This document shows, one piece after another, positions 1-10,841 of a stretch of DNA of 64,000 nt. Location of the stretch: contig CM042690.1 in NCBI GenBank assembly GCA_023614405.1, positions 668,368,802-668,432,801 of the forward strand, written 5' to 3'. A program made the position numbers and the translations under genes. Below the pieces are notes generated by a model, which was not told where the DNA came from, made no database searches, and saw only the letters and a program-made list of their open reading frames with translations. The DNA is from Avena insularis. Lineage: Eukaryota > Streptophyta > Magnoliopsida > Poales > Poaceae. The first letter of the stretch is position 1. Every line of letters begins with the position of its first letter.

Positions 1-194
1 GACAAGAAAATAACATTTCCTGCAAAACTAGTCATCATGCCTACTTTGGTAGAAGCTCACACCCTCATACAACCTCCTATGGACCAACTCTCTGCATGGT
101 TGTGATATACTCATTGATGCCTATCAAAACATACTTCACTTGCCCCAAGTGGATCTTTGTGCTGCTTAAGACCACATGGTTTATAAGGCATCGT
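1..194 (+). mobile_element. Large-LTR Gypsy-like element, 5' LTR fragment (left part)
   Basis: This stretch is a near-identical direct copy of 12987-13180, inside the 3' LTR of the same element. It is therefore an internal slice of the 5' LTR, whose first ~1.07 kb lies left of the window. It stops at the sequence atcgt (190-194), where a Copia element is inserted. In the 3' LTR copy the sequence runs on uninterrupted past atcgt. No gene is present. Confidence 0.8.
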
Positions 195-1856
195 TGTTGG
201 GTCCGCAACATAGAAAACAAAAAATTTCCTACGATGAGAACTATAGGCCAAGATCTATCTACTAGATACAGAGCAACAGGTGGACATACATCCATGGAGA
301 ACTTACCGTCGAAGACAGCGAGTTTTGTTAACGAGTAGGAACTCATGGTTGATGTAGTCGTACGCTTGCCGATCTCAAGATCGTGTGGAAGTCCGAGCGC
401 CGCAAATCAATAACGCATCAGCCCTCGCACACACGTTCAAGCCACCGGACAACCTCCACCTCCTCGCTCCAGCGAATCAGTGGAAGCAGAAAATCCTTCC
501 AGACGCAAGGCCACCGGGAACATGTATCTCGCTAATCCGAGACCATGGGGGAATATCTAGAGGGGGAGAGAGATCCTTCACGAGGAGGTGTGGTTTGTGA
601 GAGGGGAGAGGGGGCTTTATATAGGAGGGAGGGAGACCCCTCCCCTCCCATAGCCGGCGCATGAGGGGGGGACTCCTCCCCTCCTTCATTCATGTGGTGA
701 ACCTCCACTCACATAAACATGGCCTCCACCCAAAATCCCACTCACATGTATTTAATTTCCATCAAATTAAATGCAACTCTCAATTAATAAAACTCTTTTA
801 TTTATTTTATTCAGAATTTTGTTAATTACTTTAATTAACAAACATTCACATAAAACCCCTTGCAACATTTCAATATCACATGCAGAACCACTTTCTGCAA
901 TTTCACCCGAAACAATTCCGGTTTCTATCCAAACAATTCATGTTTCTATCGAAACATTTCCTGCGCTTTGCAAACCTTTTGTATGGAACATATGTGCTCT
1001 TAAATGGTGTCCGGCAACCCTTAAGTGTGTCACCCTACGGTTCGCGAATAATGCAGACATGATTGAGACTCCTCTCAGATCAATAATCAGAAGCGAGACC
1101 TGGAGATCCATACTGACTCCTGCATATTCAACGATGACTTCTGTGATCGTGAGAACCTTTAACGTCAACAATTTAATACCTTTGTCTCATGATATAATAC
1201 ATGTCCGAGATTCGATCATCGGTATCCAAATACCTAGTTTGATCTCGTTACCGACATGCACTCTTTTCTCGTTCCCGTGATATAACATTCTAGTGATCAC
1301 ATCACTTGCTTGCAAGCTATCTTAATGTGATATCACCGAGAGGGCCCAGAGTATATCTATCCGTCATCGGGATTGAAAAATTCCACTCTTGATCCATGAG
1401 CCTCAACATAACACCTTCATAGCACTGAACCCACCTTTATGGTCACCCTGTTACGGTGTGACGTTTGATGTTATCAAGATACTCTTCCGGTGTTAGCAAT
1501 TAACATGATCTCATGGTCTAAGGACTAAGACTACTTTGTATGATGTTATAGCAATATAACATAATGACTTGATCGTAATGCTATACTTCGGATGAATGTT
1601 CATCACATCATTTCAAAAATGTTGTGACCTTGTTATTAACAACATCCAATGTCCATGATCAGGAAACCTTGATCATCTTGTTAATCAACAAGCTAGTATA
1701 TAAGAGAGGCATAACTAGGAACCCTTTTGTTTATTAAACACACATGTATTGATGTTTCCTATCAATACAATTATAGCATGCAAAATAAACATCTATCATA
1801 TACAAGGAATACATAATAACAACTTTATTATTGCCTCTCAGGGCATATTTCCTTCA
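195..1856 (-). repeat. 3' LTR of Copia A
   Basis: The LTR is 1,662 bp and is read on the minus strand. It starts with TGAAGGAAATATGCC at 1856 and ends with GGACCCAACA at 195. A polypurine tract lies directly upstream on the minus strand (1857-1869). The same ends recur in the LTRs at 14163-15865 and 20758-22463. Confidence 0.85.
615..624 (-). promoter_or_regulatory. LTR TATA box (Copia A)
   Basis: The minus strand reads CCTATATAAAG here, ~1.23 kb into the LTR and next to a pyrimidine/purine-rich block. The same motif occurs at 7799-7808 in the inverted copy. It is a plausible Pol II core promoter for the retrotransposon transcript. Confidence 0.55.
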
Positions 1857-1869
1857 GTCTCCCACTTGC
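1857..1869 (-). other. Polypurine tract of Copia A
   Basis: On the minus strand GCAAGTGGGAGAC lies directly against the LTR start. This is the usual plus-strand DNA priming site of Copia elements. Confidence 0.7.
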
Positions 1870-1889
1870 ACTAGAGACAATAATATAGT

Positions 1890-2574
1890 TTATATAGTGA
1901 TAAATCTAACACCCATGGAGTTCTGGTGTTGATCATGTTTTGCCCTAGGGAGTACTTTAGTCAACAGATCTGCTACATTCAGGTCCGTGTGCACTTTACA
2001 AATCTTTATATCTCCATCCTTGACATGCTCGCGGATGGAGTGAAACCGACGCTTAATATGCTTGGAATTCTTGTGAGACCTTGGTTCCTTGGCGTTGGCT
2101 ATGGCTCCATTATTGTCACAATAGATCACCATTGGGTCCAACGCACTAGGAACCACACCTAGTTCCGTTATGAACTCCTTCATCCAAACCGCTTCTGCCG
2201 CTTACAAGCAGCAACATATTCCGCCTCCGTTGTTGATCCAACCACCACAGGTTGTTTGGAGCTCCTCCAACTAACTGCTGCTCCGTTCAAGAGAAATACG
2301 TATCCGGATTGAGACTTAGAGTCATCCGGATTAGTGCAAAGCTAGCATCGACATAACACTTAGCGACTAGCTCTTCTTCACCTCCGTATACAAGAAACAT
2401 ATCCTTAGTTCTTCTCAAGTACTTAAGGATATTTTTGACCACTATCCAGTGTTCCGAACCTAGATCAGATTGGTACCTACTAGTCAAACTAATAGCATGT
2501 GCCACATCCGGTCTTGTACATAGCATGGCATACATTATAGAGCCTATGGCTGAGGCATAGGGGATCTTATCCAT
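1890..2574 (-). pseudogene. pol: Copia A RNase H and reverse transcriptase C-terminus, broken
   Basis: Two open segments (2574-2287 and 2183-1890) cover the end of the Copia polyprotein. The first has the conserved block following the polymerase (YASAIGSIMYAM, TRPDVAHA) and leads into RNase H (AKCYVDASF). The second carries the RNase H end, with YCDNNGAIANA, SKHIKRRFH and the terminal ADLLTK block. The frame is lost between 2183 and 2287, a region that would encode the middle of RNase H. The role would be degradation of the RNA strand during reverse transcription in cytoplasmic particles. As it stands the enzyme is dead. Confidence 0.85.
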
Positions 2575-2586
2575 TATCTCTCTTTC

Positions 2587-3324
2587 TTACGCGTGGCCAG
2601 GACTTTGAGTCTTACTCAATGTCTTGCCTTGCAACATAGGTAAGTACCCCTTCTTACTTCCGTCCATATTAAACTTCTTTAATATCTTATCAAGGGATGT
2701 ACTCTGCGATAGCCCAATTAGGCGTCTTGATCTATCTCTATAGATTTTAATGCCTAATATATATGAAGCTTCACCAAGGTCCTTCATCGAAAATTTGCTG
2801 TTTAGATAACTTTTAACACTGTTTAAAAGATCTATATCATTTCTAATCAATAATATGTCATCCACATATAATATCAGAAATGCCACATTGCTCCCACTCA
2901 CTTTCTTGTAAATACAAGCCTCTCCATAAGTTTGGACAAATCCAAACTCTTTGATCACCTCATCAAAGCGGAGATTCCAACTCCGGGATGCTTGCTTCAG
3001 TCCATAGATGGATCGCTGAAGTTTGCACACCTTATCAGCATCCTTAGGATCGATAAAACCCTTAGGTTGTATCATATACAACTCTTCTTCAATATTACCA
3101 TTGAGCAACGCAGTTTTGACATCCATCTGCCATATTTCATAATCAAAATATACAGCAATTGCTAACATAATCCTAACCGACTTAAGCATCGCTACGGGAG
3201 AGAATGTCTCATCGTAGTCAACTCCTTGAATTTGTCGAAACCCCTTTGCGACAAGTCGAGCCTTATAGATGGTTACATTACCATCAGCATCCGGTTTTTC
3301 TTTTGAAAATCCATTTATTCTCAA
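2587..3324 (-). pseudogene. pol: Copia A reverse transcriptase
   Basis: This 245-codon open segment has the reverse transcriptase core. It includes KARLVAKGF, the first catalytic Asp region WQMDVKTALLNG, the GLKQASRSW block and the catalytic YVDD box (codons at 2857-2868). The end of the polymerase domain is open, but the start (3284-4012) is in another frame, so the protein cannot be made as one chain. The enzyme would copy element RNA into DNA inside the virus-like particle. Confidence 0.9.
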
Positions 3325-4012
3325 TGGCCTTTCGATCGTGAGGTAAGTCCACCAAGGTCCAAACCTGGTTTTCGTACATGGATTCCATCTCGGATTTCAT
3401 GGCTTCTAGCCATTTGTTGGAATCAGGGCTCATCATCGCTTCTTCATACGTCGCAGGGTCATCTATTTCATCAATCATGAAATTCATAACAGGATTGTCG
3501 TACAATTCAGGAGCTGCACGTGTCCTGCTTGACCTGCGAGGTTCGGTAGTGTCCTCTTTCGGAGTTTCATGATCAATATCATTAGCTCTCTCTTCATTAG
3601 GTGAAGTCAACTCCGAAACAACTTCCGGTGCTGCGCTACTCGCCATTTCATGAAGAGAAGGTTCAATAACCTCTTCGAGTTCTACCTTCCGACTACTCAC
3701 ACCTTTCGCGAGAAACTCCTTCTCAAGAAAGGATCCATTCTTGGCAACAAAGACCTTTCCCTCGGATCTGTGATAGAAGGTATACCCAATCGTTTCCTTA
3801 GGGTATCCTATGAAGACGCATTTTTCCGCTTTGGGTTCGAGTTTATCTGGTTGAAGTTTCTTCACATAAACATCGCATCCCCAAACTTTAAGAAATGATA
3901 GCTTAGGTTTGTTTCCAAACCATAATTCATACGGTGTCTTTTCAACGGATTTAGATGGTGCCCTATTTAAAGTGAATGCAGCGGTTTCCAGTGCATAACC
4001 CCAAAATGACAA
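3284..4012 (-). pseudogene. pol: Copia A integrase C-terminus and reverse transcriptase N-terminus
   Basis: This segment starts in the integrase (FWGYALETAAFTLNR, TPYELWFGNKP). It then covers the conserved Copia block GCDVYVKK...KCVFIGYP and a variable acidic linker with EPRRSSRTR. It ends in the start of reverse transcriptase (WLEAMKSEMESMYENQVW). Frames change at both ends. The integrase middle between 4013 and 4147 is present but in another frame with a stop. Confidence 0.85.
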
Positions 4013-4147
4013 GGCAAGTCAACAGAGACATCATAGATCGAACCATATCCAATAAAGTACGATTATGATGTTCGACACACCATTACGTGGTGTTCGGCGT
4101 GAGTTATGAAACTATTCCACGCTTTCATATGTGTGCTAAACTCGTAA

Positions 4148-5545
4148 CTAAGATACTCTCCTCCACGGTCGGACCAGAAATTTGATCTTTACATTACGAT
4201 GATTTTCCACTTCATTCTGAAATTCTTTGAACTTTTCAAACGTTTCAGACTTATGTTTCATCAAATAGATATACCCGTATCTACTCAAATCATCCGTGAA
4301 AGTAACAAAATAACGACATCCACCTCGCGCCGACACACTCATTGGTCCACACACATCAGTATGTATGATTTCCAATAAATCTATCGCCCGTTCCATTGAA
4401 CCGGAAAACGGCATTCTAGTCATCTTGCCCATAAGGCATGGTTCACATGTATCAAATGATTCAAAATCAAGTGATTCCAAAAGTCCATCAGAATGGAGTT
4501 TCTTCATGCGTTTAATGCCAATATGACCTAGATGGCAGTGCCACATATATGCAGATATATCATTATCAAGTTTAATCCTTTTAGCATCAACATTATGAAT
4601 ATGCGTAATACTACTATCGAGATCCAACAGAAATAAACCATTCAACACAGGTGCATGACCATAAAAGATATTATTCATATAAATCAAACAACCATTGTTT
4701 TCAGACTTAAATGAATAACCACTTTGCATCAAACATGATCCGGATACAATGTTCATGCTCAATGCAGGCACCAAATAACAATTATTCAGGTTTATAACTA
4801 ATCTCGACGGCATATGGAGAGGTAGCGTTCCGACGGTGATCACATCAACTCTTGATCCATTGCCGACCCGCATCATGACCTCATCCCTTGCTAGTTGTCG
4901 CTTGTTCTGCAGCCCCTGAACCGAGTTACATATATTAGCAACCGATCCCGTATCAAATACCCATGTGCTACTGCGAGTACTAGTCAAGTACACATCAATA
5001 ACATGTATATCACATATACCTTTGTTTTCCTTGCCAGCCTTCTTGTCTGCCAAATACTTGGGGCAGTTGCGCTTCCAATGGCCAGTCCCCTTGCAATAGT
5101 AGCACTCGGTATCAGACTTAGGGCCAGCTCGGGGTTTCTTTTCAGGCGCGGCAACAGATTTGCCGCCCTTCTTTCCCTTCTGCTGCCCTTTCTTATCCTT
5201 CTTGAAACTGGTGGTCTTATTGATCATCAACACTTGATGTTCTTTCCTAATCTCCACTTCTGCAGTCTTAAGCATTGACAGAAGCTCGGGAAGAGACTTC
5301 TTCATGCCTTGCATATTATAGTTCATCACGAAGCTCTTGTAGCTAGGTGGCAGAGATTGGAAAACACGATGTATGCCTAAGTCAATGGGAATCGTTATTC
5401 CCAAGGACATAAGCTTATCGGCGTACCCAGACATTTTGAGTACGTGCTCACTAACAGAGCTCTTCTCTTCCATCATGCAGCTAAAGAACTTTTTAGAAGC
5501 ATTATAACTCTCTATGGCAACATGGGTATCAAAAATCATTTTCAA
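4148..5545 (-). pseudogene. gag-pol: Copia A Gag C-terminus, protease and integrase N-terminus
   Basis: This 465-codon segment begins in Gag. It has one CCHC zinc knuckle (CYYCKGTGHWKRNC, about 5063-5104) that would bind genomic RNA. The aspartic protease follows with a DTGS active site near 4945-4960. Next come the GAG-pre-integrase zinc-binding block (HLGHIGIKRMKKLH...CEPCLMGKM) and the integrase start (HTDVCGPM, FTDDLSRYGYIYLM). The domain order and spacing match Copia elements of the Angela/BARE group. It is cut by a frameshift near 4148. Confidence 0.9.
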
Positions 5546-5852
5546 TTATCCCATGGTATCAAAGGCATTGCCATTTTCGAAACGGTTTTGAAGTTCTGGA
5601 TCTAGCCCATACAGTATGCCGCAATGAACTAAGTTGTGGTCCTCCTGACGAGTTATATAGACGTTCTTTTCCTCGTCAGGGGCATCAGGAGCTGGTGGGG
5701 GGGGGGGCTAGCGACGCCTCTAGCACATATTGCTTTTGTGCAGCTGTGAGGAGAATCCTCAAATTCATAGCCTAGTTGGTGAAGTTGCTACCATTCGCAG
5801 CAAGCTTCTCTTTCTCCACGAACACATTGAAATTAAAAGCAGGTGGTGCCAT
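5546..5852 (-). pseudogene. gag: Copia A Gag N-terminus
   Basis: The probable Gag start is the ATG at 5852-5850, opening MAPPAFNFNVFVEKEK. It is followed by NLRILLTAAQKQYVLEA and then a Gag segment in a second frame (YITRQEDHNLVHCGILYGLDP). An in-frame stop follows FTN. A run of ten or more G on the plus strand (about 5696-5707) coincides with a frame change and is a likely slippage site. A further stop separates this part from the frame that opens at 5545. Too short and broken to be functional. Confidence 0.7.
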
Positions 5853-6898
5853 CTACAACAGAATTTGTAAAATATATTTAGACTAAGTTTATGATAGATT
5901 GAGTTTAACTAATCCAAATTACTAATGAACTCCCACTCAAAAACGACATCCCCCGTGTCCTTTTGGTGATTACATGAACCAAATCCACTACACCTAGTCC
6001 AATCATCACGTGAGTCGGTGTAGCTTCAAAGGAGAGCATCTATATGGGCATTATATCAACTATATGACTCATGCTTAACCTTTCGGTCCGTGTTCCGAGG
6101 CCATGTCTGTACATGCTAGGCTCGCCAAGTAAGAACCTTAGTATTCACGTGTGTAAAACTGTCTTACACCCGTTGTATGAAAGCGTAGAGTCGAGAACAC
6201 GCGATCATCACGTGATGCCTCAAAACACGATCCACAAAACGGTGCATACTTAAGGAAGAACACATTTTATCTTGATATCTAAATGAGGGATCATCTTATA
6301 ATGCTACCAAAAACGCCAAACTAGCAATATAAGATGCTAACATCTAATGTGTGAAGTGAGGTGATATGGTCCATGCATTTGATCTCTATCATTTGCATCG
6401 TGGTATGATCTCTATCATTCCTTTGTGTGTAAGGCCAAGGTCTATGGAACTTACACGTTAAGTGAGTTGTAAGAGTATCTATCATACATCTACTTACAAC
6501 AATACCATATCAAGACACTAGCCCAGCAACGATCTAAACTAGACGCCTCTAATTTATCCATTGCAAGTTTTACGTGGCTTAGGGCTTTCGGAGATAGAAC
6601 CGGTCTTACCTACGAACATGAACCACAACGAGGATAACCAAGTTATTAGCAACTCGTTGTAAATCAGATATTGACTATAGTAGGAGAGACAGACACCCGC
6701 TAGCCACTTATGCAAAACAAGTTGCATGTTAGTCGTGGAACCGGTCTCATGTACGATGACATGTAAGGTTGGTCCGGGCCGCTTCATCCCACTATGCCAC
6801 CAATATCCAAAGTACATAGAAGATGCAATAACATGATCATCATCGCCCACATATAAACATATGTGTACTACCCGCGCAAAGCACCTACGCATAGATCA
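5853..6898 (-). other. Untranslated leader of Copia A
   Basis: This ~1.05 kb lies between the primer site and gag, where Copia elements carry dimerisation and packaging signals. It is strongly conserved with the leader of Copia C (19727-20743); the half next to the primer site looks almost identical. A sense-strand ORF (6892-6554, 112 codons, start MRRCFARVV) is kept almost unchanged in both. No known domain was recognised in it. Confidence 0.6.
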
Positions 6899-6911
6899 GG
6901 CTCTGATACCA
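6899..6911 (-). other. tRNA-Met primer binding site (Copia A)
   Basis: The minus strand reads TGGTATCAGAGCC. This matches the 3' end complement of initiator tRNA-Met, the usual Copia primer. It lies one base inside the LTR end at 6913. Confidence 0.85.
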
Positions 6912-6912
6912 C

Positions 6913-7555
6913 TGTTGGATCTGCAGCATAGAAAACAAAAATTTTCCTACAATGAGAACTATATGCCAAGATCTATCTACTAGATACAGAGCAACGGGTG
7001 GACATACATCCATGGAGAACTTACCCTCGAATACAACGAGTTTTGTTAACAAGTAGGAACTCGTGGTTGATGTAGTCGCACGCCGATCTCAAGATGGAGT
7101 CTGAAAGTGCCACAAATCAGTAAGCATCCGTCCTCGCACACACATTCAAACCTCCACCTCCTGCTCCGGCAAATCAAGCTTTGCAACTCCTTCGAGCCTT
7201 CGGAGAACATGTATCTCGCTAACATGACGAGACCATGGGGAATATCTAGGGAGAGATCCTTCACGAGGAGGTGTGGTTATTGAGAGAGGGGGGCTTTATA
7301 TGGGAGGAGGACCCCTCCCCTCCCATAGCTGATTATTGAGAGAGGGGACTCTCATCCCTCCTTCATTCATGTAGTGGGTGACCTCCACACATAAACATGG
7401 CCTCCACAAAATCCCACACATGTTGCATTTAATTTCCACCAAATTAAATGCAACTATCAATTAATAAAACTCTTTTATTTATTTTATTCAGAATTTTGTT
7501 AATTACTTTAATTAACAAACATTCACATAAAACCTTGCAACATTTCAATATCACA
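6913..7555 (-). repeat. Truncated 5' LTR of Copia A
   Basis: This is the last ~640 bp of the LTR, ending TCCAACA at 6913. It is homologous to 195-~860 but clearly diverged, including several small deletions in the 7080-7200 segment. It breaks off near 7548-7555 at the centre of a large palindrome, where an inverted LTR fragment starts. Confidence 0.8.
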
Positions 7556-7676
7556 TGAAATGTTGCAAGGGTTTTATGTGAATGTTTGTTAATTAAAGTA
7601 ATTAACAAAATTCTGAATAAAATAAATAAAAGAGTTTTATTAATTGAGAGTTGCATTTAATTTGGTGGAAATTAAA
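7429..7676. repeat. Near-perfect palindrome at an inverted LTR junction
   Basis: The arms 7429-7547 and 7556-7676 are reverse complements with about two differences, around an 8-base centre (atatcaca, 7548-7555). Beyond these inner arms the inverted homology continues outwards over the whole of 6913-8274. Such a structure can extrude a long hairpin. It marks where two oppositely oriented LTR copies were joined. Confidence 0.85.
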
Positions 7677-8274
7677 TACATGTGAGTGGGATTTTGGGTG
7701 GAGGCCATGTTTATGTGAGTGGAGGTTCACCACATGAATGAAGGAGGGGAGGAGTCCCCCCCTCATGCGCCGGCTATGGGAGGGGAGGGGTATCCCTCCT
7801 ATATAAAGCCCCCCTCTCCCCTCTCACAAACCACACCTCCTTGTGAAGGATCTCTCTCCCCCTCTAGTATTATTTCCCCATGGTCTCGGATTAGCGAGAT
7901 ACATGTTCCCGGTGGCTTTATCTGGAAAGGAGTTGCTGCTTCTGCTGCTTTGCTAGAGCGAGGGACGGAGGTTGTCGGCACGGACGTGTGTGCGATCACG
8001 GATGCACCGCTTTCGGTCTTGGACTTGGTGGTGCTGGAGCTGGATCTGATGGACGTGCTGGAGCCGGACCTGTTGGACTTCATCACGATCTTGAGATCGG
8101 CAAGTGTACGACTACATCAACCACGAGTTCCTACTCGTTAACAAAGCTCATTGTCTACGAGGGTAAGTTCTCGTTGGATGTATGTCCACCCATTGCTTTG
8201 TACCTAGTAGATAGATCTTGGCGTGTAGTTCACACCGTAGGAAATTTTTTGTTTTCTATGCTGCGGACCCAATA
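7556..8274 (+). mobile_element. Inverted Copia LTR fragment B
   Basis: These are the last ~720 bp of an Angela/BARE-like LTR, now in plus orientation, ending GGACCCAATA at 8274 (CA mutated to TA). The next bases, atatg (8275-8279), match the uninterrupted large-LTR sequence at 24675-24679. B is therefore the 3' end of a second, separate Copia insertion into that LTR. Parts of B resemble Copia C and other parts resemble the A 3' LTR more closely. Everything upstream in this element is deleted. Confidence 0.8.
7799..7808 (+). promoter_or_regulatory. LTR TATA box (fragment B)
   Basis: The plus strand reads CTATATAAAG, the mirror of the motif at 615-624. If active it would drive transcription rightwards into the large-LTR element. 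Confidence 0.5.
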
Positions 8275-9804
8275 ATATGTCCTACTCTCTTTTACATGTT
8301 TTGTGTCCTCTTTATAAATTGCATTATCTACATGCATGTCTTGTTTTACAAATATTGCGATGGTAACTTGGCTCCTCCAAGTTATGACCTTGTGCCCTTC
8401 GAGGCACCACCCCGATGTACCTACCATTTTATCCCTTTTGGGATTTACCCCACTACAAAGGTTTTAAACTAGTTCATAAAACCCTTGGTAAGAGGCATTG
8501 TTCCAAGCGGATGTTTTAAAGAAAGAAATGGTGATGATGAGCAATGAGAAGGTGATGGGATGTTCTACGCCTTTACCGGAACAATTTTTATCTGCGCAAC
8601 CACATTACCCTAGGTGCTGGGGCTTAACTCGTAGTTTGTCTGCATTAGCCGAGGCAACTTCTACCATTCTTATAGGGAGAGATCCCTGGAATTCCGGGCA
8701 GGTGCTACCAGATCACGGATCTGAAGCCTGTTGCTTGTTTTGGCAAGAGTGAGCCTGAACTAGCAGGAGGCCGGTGCAACAATTGGGTCTCCCGCGGACG
8801 GTATGACTTGGAGTACGGAAGGAACTGGAGTCACCAGATTTAAGGTATACGCCAAGTTGTGGCTTGGGTATGCGCGTGTACGGAAGGCAGGACTATGGCT
8901 GGGAGCCACATACTCGTTGCCGGGGAGAACAAACCCAAAAGGAAGAGCATGCCTTTGCTAGTGTAGACAAGCGAAAGGTTAGGTTTGATTATCTGGACCC
9001 CCATCTACAGTGGTAGTGGGCCGTGGTTGTATCCCGGTGGATGTATTGATTCTTGTGGGGAAAGTGCGCAAACTCTACAGAGTATAACCTATTCGAATAG
9101 CCGTGTCCACGGTCAATCTGATTGTAAAGGTGTTGGCTAGAGTACGAAAACTATGCTTGTTTGGGAAACAAGGGCGAAGAGGAAGGTTAGGGGAACCCGA
9201 GTTCGAAAGCGTTGTTTTGACCCGAGGGGTCGAAGAGGTTTAAAAAGGGTTTTTACTCCAAAACTGTTTTCAAAACTCTTTTTCAACAAAGAGATGGAGA
9301 TGTCTTGACGTATAAAACAAAGGCATGTTTTCAAACTCTTTTTCAACAAAGATATGGAGATGCCATAACTACAAGAGGTAATCTAGGCTTTTCAAAAGCA
9401 ACCCCAGATAGGGCTATCTCGCCACAGCCAGACTTGCATTTTCTTATGTCATTATCTTGCTGGTTTGCGAGTACATTCAGAAGTACTCACGGCTTTGTCC
9501 CTGGCTATTTACTTGGCTAGACTTTCAGAGATTCGACCTCGGAAGATTCAGGTGAGGTCCAGCGAGCTAGGACGTATTCCCAGTCAGTTGCTTGTAGGTT
9601 GAGCCACGATTGGGCTCTACGCATGATGGTTTTCCGCTGCTAAGGAGGTTGTAGCCAGAAAGGCATTTATGTAAGTCTTGTAATTCGTATGTTTCGGATG
9701 ATGTAATGATACCTGTCGGTTATGTTCCACGGCTCATTGATCATGGGAACATGGATGTTTGCATAACAGGGATTTCTCGGATGAATAATTCGGGGGAGCC
9801 CACA
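8275..9804 (+). repeat. Large-LTR element, end of 5' LTR
   Basis: This matches 24675-26279, the end of the 3' LTR, at very high identity. It ends in GAGCCCACA at 9804, just before the primer site. Compared with the 3' copy it lacks about 65 bp (3' copy ~24839-24906), with short ttt microhomology at the break. A 35-bp sequence with ctctttttcaacaaag is directly repeated at 9267-9302 and 9328-9362. There is no convincing gene. Confidence 0.85.
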
Positions 9805-9808
9805 GACT

Positions 9809-9821
9809 TGGTATCAGAGCC
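9809..9821 (+). other. tRNA-Met primer binding site (large-LTR element)
   Basis: TGGTATCAGAGCC lies 4 bases after the LTR end. This fits an LTR retrotransposon primed by initiator tRNA-Met and fixes plus orientation. Confidence 0.85.
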
Positions 9822-10035
9822 ATCCTGACTGTAGGAGACCTTAGTTAGCATGGACGTTAGATAGGGAACGACGAACCTATTTTATAAAAGACAAATGGGA
9901 AGAGATGACTATTTGCAAAAGTGCTTATGTCCTTTCCCCTCCCTTTTGAAAACTACTTGCCTTAATATGATTTCATAAGCTTAAAATCCTGCACACCTAT
10001 CACTAACCCAACCCCATCTCACAAATCTGCTGTAG
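9822..10035 (+). other. Leader of large-LTR element
   Basis: This is about 210 bp between the primer site and the first ORF. No motif was recognised. Confidence 0.5.
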
Positions 10036-10638
10036 ATGGCCTCTTTCCGCTCAGAGCGCATCATCGTTGGAGACAGTTTCTGGCCCTTTGAAGAGCAACT
10101 TCACAACCTACTGAAGATAGTCAAGAGGCCCTCGCCAACGATTGAAGGAACCAAACTTCCTCGCAGTAACACCAATGTGATGCAATGGGTCATCAAGGCT
10201 GTGATTCCTTCCCCTGATGAGGACACCGTGCCCACAATCTTCACCTTCCTTGACAGCAACTGGGTAGATGGCATGGTGCGAGCCATACAGGAGATCATGG
10301 CGTGCCTCTACAAGATCCACGAAGATGAGTTGAAGGATACTCCCTATCACCTGTTCGGAAAACGCGACGAAGATGGACTTCCTACTGAGTCTTTCCTCAC
10401 CTGCTGCATCGGAAATCAGCTGGAGAATATGGAATACCTACTCTAACGTTCCCAGGAAGATCTTGACAAGGCCAGACGCAAGAATCTGCTTCTAAAGATG
10501 GATATCAACCTACTCCGTAAGCGCGAAAGAAGTCTTCAAGCCACAAATGCTCGCTTGGAGAAGAAGCTGACCATTGAAGTACCCCCAACCCCTGAAGACG
10601 AGCTGAATGTCCCACATACCCCCGAGGATATGCAGTAA
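10036..10638 (+). pseudogene. Gag-like ORF of large-LTR element (one in-frame stop)
   Basis: The frame starts at the ATG at 10036 (MASFRSERIIVGDSFWPFEE) and runs 200 codons to the TAA at 10636-10638. A single TAA at 10444-10446 interrupts it. Before the stop is a compact, mostly helical segment without a recognised Gag motif. After it is a charged stretch likely to form a coiled coil (DLDKARRKNLLLKMDINLLR), ending in a Pro/Glu-rich tail (VPPTPEDEL). Its place just after the leader and before a zinc-knuckle ORF suggests a capsid-type protein. That role is inferred from position only. Confidence 0.6.
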
Positions 10639-10841
10639 CTGACAACCCTTCCCCGGAGTCATCCACGACTCCACTGATGCACCCTCCGAGTAATCACCCG
10701 CGTTGCGGTACTCGCCCGCTTAGCAATAGGGTAGAGTCATGTATCGTCCATGAACGTGTTTTGTAATGCTTTAGTACTATTAGCACCTTCGGATGTAGAA
10801 TTGGTTGGTTTGTAATAACTTCCTTGGATTGATATGCTTGC

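Larger units (their letters stand above)
195..7555 (-). mobile_element. Angela/BARE-like Copia retrotransposon A, 5' LTR truncated
   Basis: On the minus strand the order is truncated 5' LTR (6913-7555), tRNA-Met primer site, ~1 kb leader, gag, protease, integrase, reverse transcriptase, RNase H, polypurine tract and full 3' LTR (195-1856). This is the Copia domain order. The LTR ends carry TG/CA, and the minus-strand start resembles the well-known BARE/Angela/WIS LTR start. The left flank ends in atcgt, the likely 5-bp target duplication. Its partner is missing because the 5' LTR is cut at ~7548-7555 and fused to an inverted LTR fragment. The coding region is broken by frameshifts and stops. 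The two LTR copies differ noticeably, so the copy is not young. Confidence 0.85.

Noticed and set aside
7444..7656. A minus-strand 70-codon ORF whose protein looks self-similar
   Set aside because: It is simply the translation across the LTR palindrome, not a gene.
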